Positions 1 to 8,763 of a stretch of DNA of 36,610 nucleotides are shown here, piece after piece. The stretch spans positions 9,674 to 46,283 of the forward strand of contig JAJZAG010000001.1 in NCBI GenBank assembly GCA_021799555.1, in the 5' to 3' direction. The notes beneath the pieces are model-generated. The model saw only the letters and a list, made by a program, of their open reading frames with translations. It had not been told where the DNA came from and did not search any database. Origin of the DNA: Deltaproteobacteria bacterium (lineage in GTDB: Bacteria > Desulfobacterota > Binatia > Binatales > Binataceae). The position numbers and the translations under genes were made by a program. Positions within the stretch are counted from its first letter, which is position 1; the number at the start of each line of letters is the position of its first letter.

Positions 1-315
1 GTACCGAATTACAACGTGATGGGTGTCGCAAAAGCGGCCCTGGAAGCCTGCGTACGCTATCTGGCGATCGATCTCGGTCCGAAAAACATCCGTGTAAATG
101 CGCTCAGCGCGGGACCTGCGCGCACCCTCTCCTCCTCGGCGATCAGTGGCTATCACACGATGGCGCACGAGGTTGAAAATCGCGCGCCGCTGCGCCGCGG
201 CATGAAGAGTGAAGAAGTGGGCAGGATGTCGGCGGCATTGCTGAGCGATCTTTCCGCCGGTGTCACCGGGCAGACGATTTATGTAGACGTAGGTTACAGT
301 ATAGTCGGTTTCTAA
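1..315 (+). CDS. fabI: Enoyl-ACP reductase (FabI), C-terminal fragment truncated by the window start
   Basis: Frame is open from base 1 (VPNYNVMGVAKAALEACVRYLAIDLGPKNIRVNALSAGPARTLSSSAI...), the typical FabI SDR C-terminus. Confidence 0.93.
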   Translation, partial: VPNYNVMGVAKAALEACVRYLAIDLGPKNIRVNALSAGPARTLSSSAISGYHTMAHEVENRAPLRRGMKSEEVGRMSAALLSDLSAGVTGQTIYVDVGYSIVGF

Positions 316-362
316 ACGGTGCCGGATTTGCCTCCCGATGCCAATCGGATAGGAGAAGCGCG

Positions 363-1139
363 ATGGCGATTGATGTGGTGCCCCAGCTTCTGGATAACTT
401 CGCGTACCTGGTCGTGGATGAAACCACGCGGGAATGCGCTGTGGTCGATTGTGCCGAAGCTGACAAGGTTATCGCGGCCGCGCGTGGACTCGGCGTCAGT
501 ATCGTCGCGGTTCTGACGACACATTGGCATCCTGACCATAGTGGTGGAAATTTGGACCTGACGGCCAAGCTTAAGGGTCTAAGAATCTATGGTGCAAGCG
601 CTGAGAACGGCAGAATTCCCGGTCTCACTCATCCGGTCGCCAACGGCGATACGATCCATATAGGTATGCTCGAAGCGCGCGTGATCGGAATCCCCGCGCA
701 TACCAGCGGCCACGTTGCATATTACTTTGCGAAACTCGAGGCAGTCTTTACCGGCGATACGTTGTTCATCGGCGGATGCGGCCGCGTGTTCGAGGGCAAC
801 GCGGCGACGATGGTCGCGTCGCTCGGCCGCCTCGCGGCGCTGCCCGATTCAACGCGTGTCTATTGTGGACATGAATACACGGAAAAAAATCTCCGCTTCG
901 CGCTGACGCTCGAACCGCACAATGCCGCCCTAAAGGCAAGTCACGAGGCGGCGCTCAGGGCGCGCGCAGATGGCAAGTGGACGGTGCCCTCGACGATCGG
1001 CGACGAGAAAAAGATCAACCCGTTTTTGCGCACTGACAGCGCGGAGCTGCGCGCGAGCCTCAAAAGGATCGATCCTTCGCTTAGCAACAATTCTGCCGCG
1101 ATCTTCGCCAAGGTCCGGCAGCTCAAGGACAGCTTCTAG
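363..1139 (+). CDS. gloB: Hydroxyacylglutathione hydrolase / glyoxalase II-like MBL-fold metallo-hydrolase
   Basis: THWHPDH metal motif (THxHxDH), FTGDTLFIGGCGRVFEG and YCGHEYT motifs; C-terminal HAGH-like region NPFLRTDS. Confidence 0.88.
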   Translation: MAIDVVPQLLDNFAYLVVDETTRECAVVDCAEADKVIAAARGLGVSIVAVLTTHWHPDHSGGNLDLTAKLKGLRIYGASAENGRIPGLTHPVANGDTIHIGMLEARVIGIPAHTSGHVAYYFAKLEAVFTGDTLFIGGCGRVFEGNAATMVASLGRLAALPDSTRVYCGHEYTEKNLRFALTLEPHNAALKASHEAALRARADGKWTVPSTIGDEKKINPFLRTDSAELRASLKRIDPSLSNNSAAIFAKVRQLKDSF

Positions 1140-1567
1140 AACGGCTTCAGAATCGTGAGCATCAATATTGCCAGCACCAGCAAACTCACCGCTCCATGTA
1201 CGATTGCGAACTCGCGGCGCGTCGACGCGCTGGGATTATCCTCGAGGAAGCGAATCCTGCGGTAGAAACGAACGTGGTAGAACAGTATAACGGCGACCAG
1301 CAGCAGCTTCGCATGCAGCCATCCCTGGGTCAGCACCTCAGGCCGCATCAGGATCAACACTATTCCAAGCGCGATCGTTATCGCGGCGCCAAAGTTCACC
1401 GCGACCTCGAACAAACGCCGCACCGTGCCGAGGAGTCGCTCTTTGGGAAGTCCCACTTCAAGCGGCACGCGTCCCAGCAAGCTCGCGAGCATCAGCAATC
1501 CGCCGATCCAGAAAATTACAGCGAACAGATGGAGTGCAAGCACCATTTCAAACACGGCATCGTTCAC
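1136..1567 (-). CDS. Small integral membrane protein, HemJ/CopD-like
   Basis: About four hydrophobic segments; LHLFAVIFWIGGLLML and WLHAKLLLVAVILFYHVRFYRR resemble the HemJ/UPF0093 and CopD families. Start uncertain (1567 GTG or 1546 ATG; ORF extends to 1636). Confidence 0.65.
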   Translation of the reverse strand: MNDAVFEMVLALHLFAVIFWIGGLLMLASLLGRVPLEVGLPKERLLGTVRRLFEVAVNFGAAITIALGIVLILMRPEVLTQGWLHAKLLLVAVILFYHVRFYRRIRFLEDNPSASTRREFAIVHGAVSLLVLAILMLTILKPF

Positions 1568-1633
1568 TTCGATTTCTCCCGGCCAGACCCCTATTGAACC
1601 GTCACGGCGTTCGCTGGCTCGATGACCGTATCG

Positions 1634-1674
1634 CATAGAAGCGGGTCATAGAAGCCTGTGCATAGAAGCCTGCG
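1634..1674. repeat. Short tandem repeat, about 3 copies of a 13-14 bp unit (CATAGAAGCCTGYG)
   Basis: catagaagcgggt / catagaagcctgtg / catagaagcctgcg directly adjacent. Confidence 0.8.
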
Positions 1675-1797
1675 AACGACGGGTGGGCCGCTTGCCAGCC
1701 CGGCCGGCAAATTGCACTTATGAAGCTGCGCTGAATTGCGAAATTTACGCATGGCGCGCCGGATTTTCAGCGCGCCGGCGCGCGGCAGAGGTTACCG

Positions 1798-3132
1798 ATG
1801 TCGCAGCAATACGAATCAGAGTTGAAACGAAAAACCGTCAGTGCGGAACAGGCCGCGGAATCCGTCAAGCCGGGCGACTGGGTCGAATACGGCTTCGGTC
1901 TCGGCCAACCCGATTTGTTCGACGCAGCGCTCGCCGCGCGCGTCCCAAAGCTCGATCGTGTGAAGCTGCGCGGATGTCTTGCAATGAAACCGCGTGCCGC
2001 AGTCGAAGCAGATCCGGAGGGGCGGCATCTCGCTTACCTGTCGTGGTATTTCTCCGGGCTGGAGCGAAAGATGCACGACCGCGGGCTGTGCAATCACATT
2101 CCGATGAACTTCGGCGAGGCGCCCGACAACTATCGCCGATTCGTTGACGTCGATGTCGCCGTGCTGAAGTGTGCGCCGATGGACGCGCACGGCTATTTCA
2201 ATTTCGGCCCTTCGGTCACCTATCACAAAGCGATTACGGAAACGGCCAAGCACCTGATTATCGAGGCCGACGCGAGCGTTCCCTACGTTTACGGTCTCGA
2301 GTGCGGCGTGCATATCAGCGAAGTAGATCAGGTAATCAATGCGGGCGCGGGCACGATGCCCGAGCTGAAAAATGCCGGGCCTGGTCCCGCCGACCAGAAA
2401 GTCGCGGAATTGATCGCGCCGGAAATTAAAGACGGAGCGTGCCTGCAAATCGGAATTGGCGCGATGCCGAACGCCGTCGCCGAGCTGCTGGCCCAATCGT
2501 CGGTCAAGGACCTCGGAGTCCACACCGAGATGTTCGTAGATTCCCTGGTCTCGCTTTACGAAGCCGGCAAGATCACCGGCGCGCACAAAACTACCAATCG
2601 CTATCAGATGACCTATTGCTTTGCCGCCGGCTCCTCGCGCCTCTACAAGTTTCTTGATCACAATCAGGCGTGCTTCGCCGGTCCTGTTGATTACACCAAC
2701 CTGCCGCATCACATCATGCGCAACGACAACGCGGTTGCGATTTGCAACGCCGCGCAGATCGATCTGACCGGCCAGGCCTGCTCCGAATCCGCGGGAATCA
2801 GGCAGATCAGCGGCACCGGCGGGCAGCTTCAATTCATCCGCGGCGCCTACGCTTCAAGGGGAGGCAAAGCGATCCTATGTCTCGCTTCGACTTTCGAGCG
2901 CGAAAATCGGCGCGCGAGCCGAATTGTCGCGCGCATCGATGAATCGAACATAGTGACCACCCCGCGCACCGACGTGATGTACGTCGTGACGGAGCACGGG
3001 ATCGTCAATCTAAAGGGCAAGTCCGTACCCGAACGGGCTCGTGCTCTGATCGGGATTGCGCATCCGGATTTTCGCGACGATCTCGAGCGCGCCGCGCGCG
3101 AGTATCGGATATTGCCGCGGACGCTTTTCTAG
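1798..3132 (+). CDS. Acetyl-CoA hydrolase/transferase family protein (4-hydroxybutyrate/acetate CoA-transferase-like)
   Basis: LQIGIGAMPNAVAELL, HTEMFVDSLVSLYEAGKITG, SESAGIRQISGTGGQLQFIRGAYASRGGKAILCLAST motifs; 444 aa. Confidence 0.88.
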   Translation: MSQQYESELKRKTVSAEQAAESVKPGDWVEYGFGLGQPDLFDAALAARVPKLDRVKLRGCLAMKPRAAVEADPEGRHLAYLSWYFSGLERKMHDRGLCNHIPMNFGEAPDNYRRFVDVDVAVLKCAPMDAHGYFNFGPSVTYHKAITETAKHLIIEADASVPYVYGLECGVHISEVDQVINAGAGTMPELKNAGPGPADQKVAELIAPEIKDGACLQIGIGAMPNAVAELLAQSSVKDLGVHTEMFVDSLVSLYEAGKITGAHKTTNRYQMTYCFAAGSSRLYKFLDHNQACFAGPVDYTNLPHHIMRNDNAVAICNAAQIDLTGQACSESAGIRQISGTGGQLQFIRGAYASRGGKAILCLASTFERENRRASRIVARIDESNIVTTPRTDVMYVVTEHGIVNLKGKSVPERARALIGIAHPDFRDDLERAAREYRILPRTLF

Positions 3133-3446
3133 CGGCTCGCCCGCGAGTCGCTGTCGGTGAACTTGTAGACGATCTCGTCGGGTCGCGTGAAGCCAAGTTC
3201 GCGGCGAATCACGCGTTCGAGATAGCGGTCGTTCGAGGTCAGGTTCTGAACGTTTGTTCCGAGTGCAGCGTTGCGCGCGATAAGCTTTGCGCGCCGCGCC
3301 TCGAGCGCGCGGCGCTCAGCGCGCAGCGCTATCAGGTCGCCCGGGCCAAGCGGACCCAGCCCAAGGCTCATCCCAAGGACGCTCAAAATCCCGGTCAGGA
3401 TTAGAATTAACCATTGCCGCCGCAGATAATCACTTAATCGGCGCAT
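3129..3446 (-). CDS. Septum formation initiator family (FtsB/DivIC-like) protein
   Basis: N-terminal TM segment, basic/acidic coiled coil (LRAERRALEARRAKLIARNAALGTNVQNL), then RYLERVIRRELGFTRPDEIVYKF. Start inferred at MRRLSDYL (ORF extends to 3482). Confidence 0.8.
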   Translation of the reverse strand: MRRLSDYLRRQWLILILTGILSVLGMSLGLGPLGPGDLIALRAERRALEARRAKLIARNAALGTNVQNLTSNDRYLERVIRRELGFTRPDEIVYKFTDSDSRASR

Positions 3447-3583
3447 TCGTTCATCATAGAGGGTTCGAGGTTCTGAGTTCAAGACAGTGCTTTGTTGAAC
3501 GGTATTCTAAACCCCAGAAAACGCATTGATTTAGGGAGCCGTTCCGACTTTAGAATTTCTTTATAAATTTATGCTCCAACCCC

Positions 3584-3612
3584 TTGCAATTGTAAAAACA
3601 GGTTTCTATAAT
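3584..3612 (+). promoter_or_regulatory. Near-consensus sigma70-type promoter (TTGCAA-17 bp-TATAAT) with AT-rich upstream region
   Basis: -35 TTGCAA 3584-3589, 17 bp spacer, perfect -10 TATAAT 3607-3612; AT-rich tagaatttctttataaatttat just upstream. Confidence 0.8.
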
Positions 3613-3693
3613 CGCGATCGACGGGTGGGGTTCATCGGACCACTCATTAGGTAGGGTGCTCATCCAACAGCGGCCAATTGAGAGGAGGTGTCT

Positions 3694-3795
3694 ATGCCAG
3701 TTAAGAAGAATGCGGCCCCCAAGCGGGCAGCCAAATCAAAGTCAAAGCTGAAGAGCGGTATGAAGAAGAAGGCCGGCAAAAAGAAGAAGAAGTAA
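3694..3795 (+). CDS. 33-aa Lys-rich small basic protein
   Basis: Read directly: MPVKKNAAPKRAAKSKSKLKSGMKKKAGKKKKK*. Preceded by gagaggaggtgtct (strong SD, 3681-3693); promoter upstream and terminator downstream. Below the ORF-track length cutoff. Confidence 0.75.
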   Translation: MPVKKNAAPKRAAKSKSKLKSGMKKKAGKKKKK

Positions 3796-3796
3796 C

Positions 3797-3889
3797 TAGC
3801 CACAAGTTTTCCTCCGGGCTTTAACCCCCCGGAGGCTGGCTAACGATGCCAGGCAAGCTGCTGGAATGAGCCGAGGCGTAAACGCCTCG
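3797..3889 (+). other. Structured 3' region: two hairpins between the mini-gene and the terminator
   Basis: Hairpin A CCTCCGGG(3811-3818)/CCCGGAGG(3828-3835), with outer pairing TAGCC(3797-3801)/GGCTA(3838-3842). Hairpin B CGAGGCG(3872-3878)-TAAA-CGCCTCG(3883-3889). Confidence 0.65.
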
Positions 3890-3896
3890 TAAACCG

Positions 3897-3928
3897 AGAG
3901 AGCCCCCCTAACCGGGGGCTCTCTTTTT
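3897..3928 (+). terminator. Rho-independent terminator
   Basis: Perfect 11-bp stem AGAGAGCCCCC/GGGGGCTCTCT, 6-nt loop, followed by a T-run. Confidence 0.9.
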
Positions 3929-4129
3929 GGTGTTTCCAGCATGACCGTTGACTTGGTGGTGGGCAGGTCACTCCAGATCCGGAGGCAGGAGACCTCACCA
4001 GCTCCGACAGCCCGTGGACCCTGTGGCCAATTCGCCGCCTTGATTTCCAGCACAGTCGGCCTGCCTGGATTCGGGCGAGGGAACAGAGGCGAGCGCGGGC
4101 GCTCTAAATGTTCGGCTTTCCGCGCGCTG

Positions 4130-4951
4130 TCAGTGCGCGGCCGGCGGTGCTCCAGACGCGCCGCCGGGTGCGGGGCGCGGTCCGCCCATCATGCCGTGTG
4201 ATCCGGGGGCGGGGAGTTCGCGCTTGGTGTATCCGGCGGGGACTTTGAACTGATCGGCGGCAATCTTCTGCGAGACAATCTTGATTACCACGGTTTGCGT
4301 CGTGATAGGCTTGCGATTTGCCATCATCTTTTGCAGCTTGGCCTGCTGATCGGGGGAAAGCCCCGGGATATTAATCTTGTTCATCTTCATTGTGGCGTCG
4401 GAGGCGAGTGGAACTCCGTCCGGAACGTCGCCCGAGGGCTGGACGCCGCTGGACTTGAATTTTTCCATCGTGGCCTTCATGAAGTCGCTATATTCGCGGG
4501 CGCCTGGCGCGGTTTTGGAAAAGCATTCGACCATAGTGACATCGCCGCCCATCGAGGTGGTCGTGGCGGTGTAGTCCTGGCAGGTGTAGCCGGCGATTTT
4601 GCGGGTGGTTGATTCCTTTTTGAAATTCATCGCGCCTGCCGATTGCGCCAGCATCTTCGCCATCGGGCCCGACGGCGGATAAGGCAATTGCACATAACTC
4701 TTTTGCGCGGGTTCGAGGAAATACATTTGACCGCTGCCGAGATCGATAATCACGGTGTGATTACCGCCCTCGATGCGCTGCTTGTCGCCCTGTACGTAAA
4801 TCGTCTGCTCGCGCTCTTTCGGCGGCGCCGACGATGCGCCCATTGGGGTACCTTGGACAGTCTCGTGCTGGGTGATCACCACGCCTGCCAGCGCGGGAAT
4901 TGCGGCCAGCATAAGCACGATGCCGGCCGTGGCGGCGATTGCCTTCTTCAT
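4130..4951 (-). CDS. Secreted DUF4412-like protein
   Basis: Signal peptide MKKAIAATAGIVLMLAAIPALA; TIYVQGDKQRIEGG...IIDLGSGQMYFLEPAQKSYVQL and AGYTCQDYTAT pattern; G/A/P-rich C-terminus. Start by signal peptide (the listed ORF is over-extended). Confidence 0.7.
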   Translation of the reverse strand: MKKAIAATAGIVLMLAAIPALAGVVITQHETVQGTPMGASSAPPKEREQTIYVQGDKQRIEGGNHTVIIDLGSGQMYFLEPAQKSYVQLPYPPSGPMAKMLAQSAGAMNFKKESTTRKIAGYTCQDYTATTTSMGGDVTMVECFSKTAPGAREYSDFMKATMEKFKSSGVQPSGDVPDGVPLASDATMKMNKINIPGLSPDQQAKLQKMMANRKPITTQTVVIKIVSQKIAADQFKVPAGYTKRELPAPGSHGMMGGPRPAPGGASGAPPAAH

Positions 4952-6018
4952 AATGTTTGCTCTCCTTGAGCCTTCTGGATCTCGAGCACGTTTGCGCTTC
5001 GAGCCGACAGCGCGTGCCCGGCGCCGCTTGCCCTTTCCACAACCAGCCGGTGTGCGGTCAGACTCGCGAGCCCGAACAGCACCCAGACCATCTCCTTGAT
5101 TCTTCTTAGAAACCCAATCGCAAAGCCAACCCCGGCAGGATAGCCGAGCAGACCAAGAATCAAAGCCTTGCCGCCTTCCTGGCTGACCAGCTTGGCGGGG
5201 ATCAAAAAAGTCGCGCGCTCGATTAGCAGTCCCACACCTTCGACGAGCAGCGCAATCCGGATTGTCGCCGGTTGATGGAGCAGCTTGAGCAGGATGAAAA
5301 TCTCGACTGGTCCCATGCTCCACGCGACGATGTAGCAAAGGCAAGACGCGAGCAGCCGCGGGCGATGGTGCGCATAGAAATCGAGCAGGATCGAATCGGC
5401 TTCGTCTGCCGAGGTCCTGATCTCGTCGTGGGCGGCAGCGCCGAAATCGAACTTAACCGCTGTGCGCCACAGATAAGAGAATGGGCGGCGGGTCTGCACC
5501 CAGAAGAACGCGGCCGCAAGCGCGACCGCGATCGCGAGTCCTCCGAATATCGGCCAGAGCAGTCGATGCGCCTGCGGGATCATCGGGATCGAGACCAATA
5601 TCGCGGCGCTGACGAAGACGATCTGCCCGATCGCCTCAGTCAGCGCCGCGACGATAACCGTCGCCAGCGCGATCGGCATCCTGAGCACCCGCCGCACCAT
5701 GAGCGCCATAACAAACTGCCCACCGAGTTGAGCGGTCGGGGTGACGTAATCGACCGCCTCGCCGGCGATTCGGGCTGCGAACAATCGACCGAAACCTAGT
5801 TCGCGGGGACATTCGGCGATCGTCGCCCGCCAACCCAGCGTGTTCGCGACGCGCGCCACCGACTCAAGCGCGATAGTCAGCGCAAGGCCCCATCCCGCCG
5901 TCCGCAGATAGGCAAGCACCTGACCGGCACCGAAATGCGACAGGAACCAGACGTAGAAGACGACGGCAAAGACAAGGAAAATTGATTCGACGCGGCGCAT
6001 CGCAAAAGGTGGTGTCAT
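4948..6018 (-). CDS. Flippase-like / lysylphosphatidylglycerol synthase TM-region family membrane protein
   Basis: Polytopic; WRATIAECPRELGFGRLFAARIAGEAVDYVTPTAQLGGQ and FLIPAKLVSQEGGKALILGLLG motifs. Start may be downstream (MRRVESIF). Confidence 0.75.
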   Translation of the reverse strand: MTPPFAMRRVESIFLVFAVVFYVWFLSHFGAGQVLAYLRTAGWGLALTIALESVARVANTLGWRATIAECPRELGFGRLFAARIAGEAVDYVTPTAQLGGQFVMALMVRRVLRMPIALATVIVAALTEAIGQIVFVSAAILVSIPMIPQAHRLLWPIFGGLAIAVALAAAFFWVQTRRPFSYLWRTAVKFDFGAAAHDEIRTSADEADSILLDFYAHHRPRLLASCLCYIVAWSMGPVEIFILLKLLHQPATIRIALLVEGVGLLIERATFLIPAKLVSQEGGKALILGLLGYPAGVGFAIGFLRRIKEMVWVLFGLASLTAHRLVVERASGAGHALSARSANVLEIQKAQGEQTL

Positions 6019-6308
6019 ACCGCCGAATCGATGGTGCGGCGGCGCTCAAGCATTGTTTCAGCCGTCCCGTCGACGCGCAACCTGCCGCATTTTGCGGCTC
6101 CCGGCGGTACACTCGTGGCTTGAGGAGCGCCCGCCAAGGCTCCTGTGTTGCGTAGACTATCGGATCAATCTCCCTTGTGCATCAATGATCAGCTGGGACG
6201 CAATGAGGGATTAGGATAGGCCGCGCGAGTTCTCAGTGGCTGCGCACGGCTCGAGGGTTCGGTAAAGATAGTGGGAGGCAAAGCTCTCGAAACGGCGGCG
6301 CCTCGCAG

Positions 6309-7634
6309 GTGCGGCACAGCGAAAATTCCGCGCGCCGGCAGCCAATGAATCAGGGATTTTCCCGCGGACGACTGACGATGAGTTTAGTAACGCGAGTCGC
6401 TACGCACCTTGCTTTGATTGCTGGCGGAATCGCCGCGGCGCTGTTGATCATCGAGGTCGGTCTGCGCGTCGCCAATCATTGGTTCCCATACTTCTTCCGC
6501 TACGACGCGGAACGGGGATGGGCGCTGCGACCGGACGCGAGCGGGTACTACGATCGCGAAGGCAACGCTTGGGTGCGGATCAACGCCGAGGGTTTTCGCG
6601 GTCCCGACCGCCCGCTCGAAAAGCCGCCGGGGACGTTCCGAATCGCTCTGTTGGGCGATTCCTATACCGAGGCGATTCAAGTGCCTTATGAGCAAACCTG
6701 GGGCGCGGTGCTCGAGCGGCGGCTGGCAGGATGCCCGGCGCTCCGCGGACGGCGTGTCGAAGTGCTCAACTTCGGCGTCGATGGGTACGGCACGACACAG
6801 GAGCTGATTACCCTCCGCAAGCAGGCTATCGCCTATTCACCCGACGTCGTGGTGCTGGCGTTTTTCGCGGGTAACGATATCCGCAACAATTCCGTCACGC
6901 TCGAGGGTGATCAATGCCGTCCATTTGTCAGCGTCGGTGCCAACGGCGGCCTTGTCCCGAGCGGTCCTTTGCTTAATTCGAGACTGTTCCGGCTGTGGTG
7001 CATGACGCGTTTTAACTCGCGCGACGGCTCGATTCCGGAGCTATTTGAAAACGCGTGGCGCATTCTCCGCAGCGGCGAGCAGACACCAACCGCGGAGCAT
7101 CCCGAAGAGGTTGCGCTCAACTACAGCATCTATCATCCCCCGCCCGACGCGGCGTGGAAGGATGCGTGGCGGGTGACTGACGCGCTGATCGGCGCCACGG
7201 GCGAAGAGGCGCAACGCGATCACGCGCGCCTGCTCGTGGTAACGCTGGACACAGGCATCCAGGTTTGGCCGGACCCAAAGGTGCGGGCCAGATTTACGCG
7301 CCGCGAGCGGATAAGCGATCTATTCTATCCCGACGAGCAGATCGCTGCCGATTGCCGCCGTCGCGGAATCGACGTGCTGACGCTCGCGCCCGAGTTGCAA
7401 CGCTACGCCGAGAGCAACCATGTTTTCCTGCACGGGTTCGGCAATACGCCGATGGGATTCGGTCACTGGAACGCGATCGGACATCGCGTCGCGGGCGAGC
7501 TCATCGCGGCGAAGCTGTGCACGATGCTCAGGGGAGGCGGCGATTCGCGCCAGGCCATGGCGGCGGCCTGCGACAGGTGCGGCGAACCGTCCAGGCCCGG
7601 CGTCGCGCGCGCACCCTCGCATGATGGACGATGA
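6309..7634 (+). CDS. Membrane-anchored SGNH/GDSL hydrolase
   Basis: N-terminal TM segment; LLGDSYTEAIQVP (block I), NFGVDGYGTTQE, FFAGNDIRNN, GHWNAIGH (catalytic His block). Start may be 6345 or 6378. Confidence 0.8.
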   Translation: MRHSENSARRQPMNQGFSRGRLTMSLVTRVATHLALIAGGIAAALLIIEVGLRVANHWFPYFFRYDAERGWALRPDASGYYDREGNAWVRINAEGFRGPDRPLEKPPGTFRIALLGDSYTEAIQVPYEQTWGAVLERRLAGCPALRGRRVEVLNFGVDGYGTTQELITLRKQAIAYSPDVVVLAFFAGNDIRNNSVTLEGDQCRPFVSVGANGGLVPSGPLLNSRLFRLWCMTRFNSRDGSIPELFENAWRILRSGEQTPTAEHPEEVALNYSIYHPPPDAAWKDAWRVTDALIGATGEEAQRDHARLLVVTLDTGIQVWPDPKVRARFTRRERISDLFYPDEQIAADCRRRGIDVLTLAPELQRYAESNHVFLHGFGNTPMGFGHWNAIGHRVAGELIAAKLCTMLRGGGDSRQAMAAACDRCGEPSRPGVARAPSHDGR

Positions 7635-7665
7635 AACTTGCGGCTCGCTTCAGGCGGCGCGGCGT

Positions 7666-8520
7666 TTATTTCGTTTTCCGCGCCGACTCGAGCATCGCAA
7701 CCATGTCTCCCAGCACCGCGACGACCTTTGCGGGCGAGGCGACCCTGTACCGCGCATAACTGCGCTGCGCGGCGCCGACGCGAACAGTGACCCCTTCGTC
7801 GCGCAGTTCCAGGAACGCGTCTTCGTCGGTCGCATCGTCGCCGAAATAGACCGGCATCGGCGCGGGAGGACCGATCGCGGCCAGGATTCGCCGGACCGCC
7901 TCGCCTTTGCCGCCAGCCGCGCGCGGAAGCACTTCATCGACCATCTTCCCACCAAGGATTCGCAGGCGCGGGCACTCGGATGCGACAAATTGCGCGAACT
8001 TCGCGCGCGCGATTGATGCGGCTGCGGGCGCCGCGGTGCGGTAGTGCAACGCGATCGCGACGCGTTTGTCCTCGACCACAAAGCCCGCGCGGCGTGGAAT
8101 CTGAAACCGCATCCAGGCGCGGACTTTGGCGAGATCGCCGAGCGACTCTTTCGCAGCGGGGGAAAGGTAACGCCGGCCCGCGGGATCGACCATCTCGATC
8201 CCGTGGCTGCCGACCATCCAGACGCGGCCCTCCGGCTCGAGCAGCGCGGCCAAGGTCTTCAGGTCGCGTCCGCTGATTATCGCGAGCGCGATACGATCAG
8301 TATGGCGCGCCAGTGCGCTGATCGCGGGGCGGGCGAGCGCCACGGGCCGTGCGTCGGCGGGGCGCGCGGTGATTTCGGATAGAGTGCCGTCGTAGTCAAG
8401 ACACAGGAGCATCCGCCGCTTGTCCAGAATCGCGGGTAAGATTCCGCGCGGGAGCGGTTTGGGAATCGCGGCGGGGGCGCCCGGCGGCGTGGTGGATCTT
8501 GTGAGCGGCTTAAGGGTCAT
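7666..8520 (-). CDS. otsB: Trehalose-6-phosphate phosphatase
   Basis: HAD motifs LCLDYDGTLSEI, ALAIISGRDL, VYFGDDATDEDAF; adjacent to otsA. Start inferred at MTLKPL (ORF extends to 8592). Confidence 0.9.
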   Translation of the reverse strand: MTLKPLTRSTTPPGAPAAIPKPLPRGILPAILDKRRMLLCLDYDGTLSEITARPADARPVALARPAISALARHTDRIALAIISGRDLKTLAALLEPEGRVWMVGSHGIEMVDPAGRRYLSPAAKESLGDLAKVRAWMRFQIPRRAGFVVEDKRVAIALHYRTAAPAAASIARAKFAQFVASECPRLRILGGKMVDEVLPRAAGGKGEAVRRILAAIGPPAPMPVYFGDDATDEDAFLELRDEGVTVRVGAAQRSYARYRVASPAKVVAVLGDMVAMLESARKTK

Positions 8521-8763
8521 GGCGAAAAGTACGCGGGCGAGCCGGATTCGGAGCAGATTCCCACGTGGCGATCGCGAAAATTCTCTCCGCATTCAGAGGC
8601 GAATCGAGCTATGATGCGATCAAGGCATCGTGTTTTTCAACTACCGCGGAAGGTAATTAGTTGCGGACCAGCGCGGCGGCGAAGTATTGTGCTCGCGCGT
8701 TTTGGATCGCAACGGCGCAAACGCGACCGGCGCCGGCGCGACAGCCGGTTGCTCGCCTCGACG

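Noticed and set aside
1816-2832. 338-aa minus-strand ORF
   Set aside because: Antisense to the CoA-transferase; no domain motifs.
6019-6308. Intergenic region inspected for a tRNA or ncRNA (hairpin AGGAGC/GCTCCT near 6123-6144)
   Set aside because: No cloverleaf, no T-loop consensus, no T-run after the hairpin; evidence too weak.
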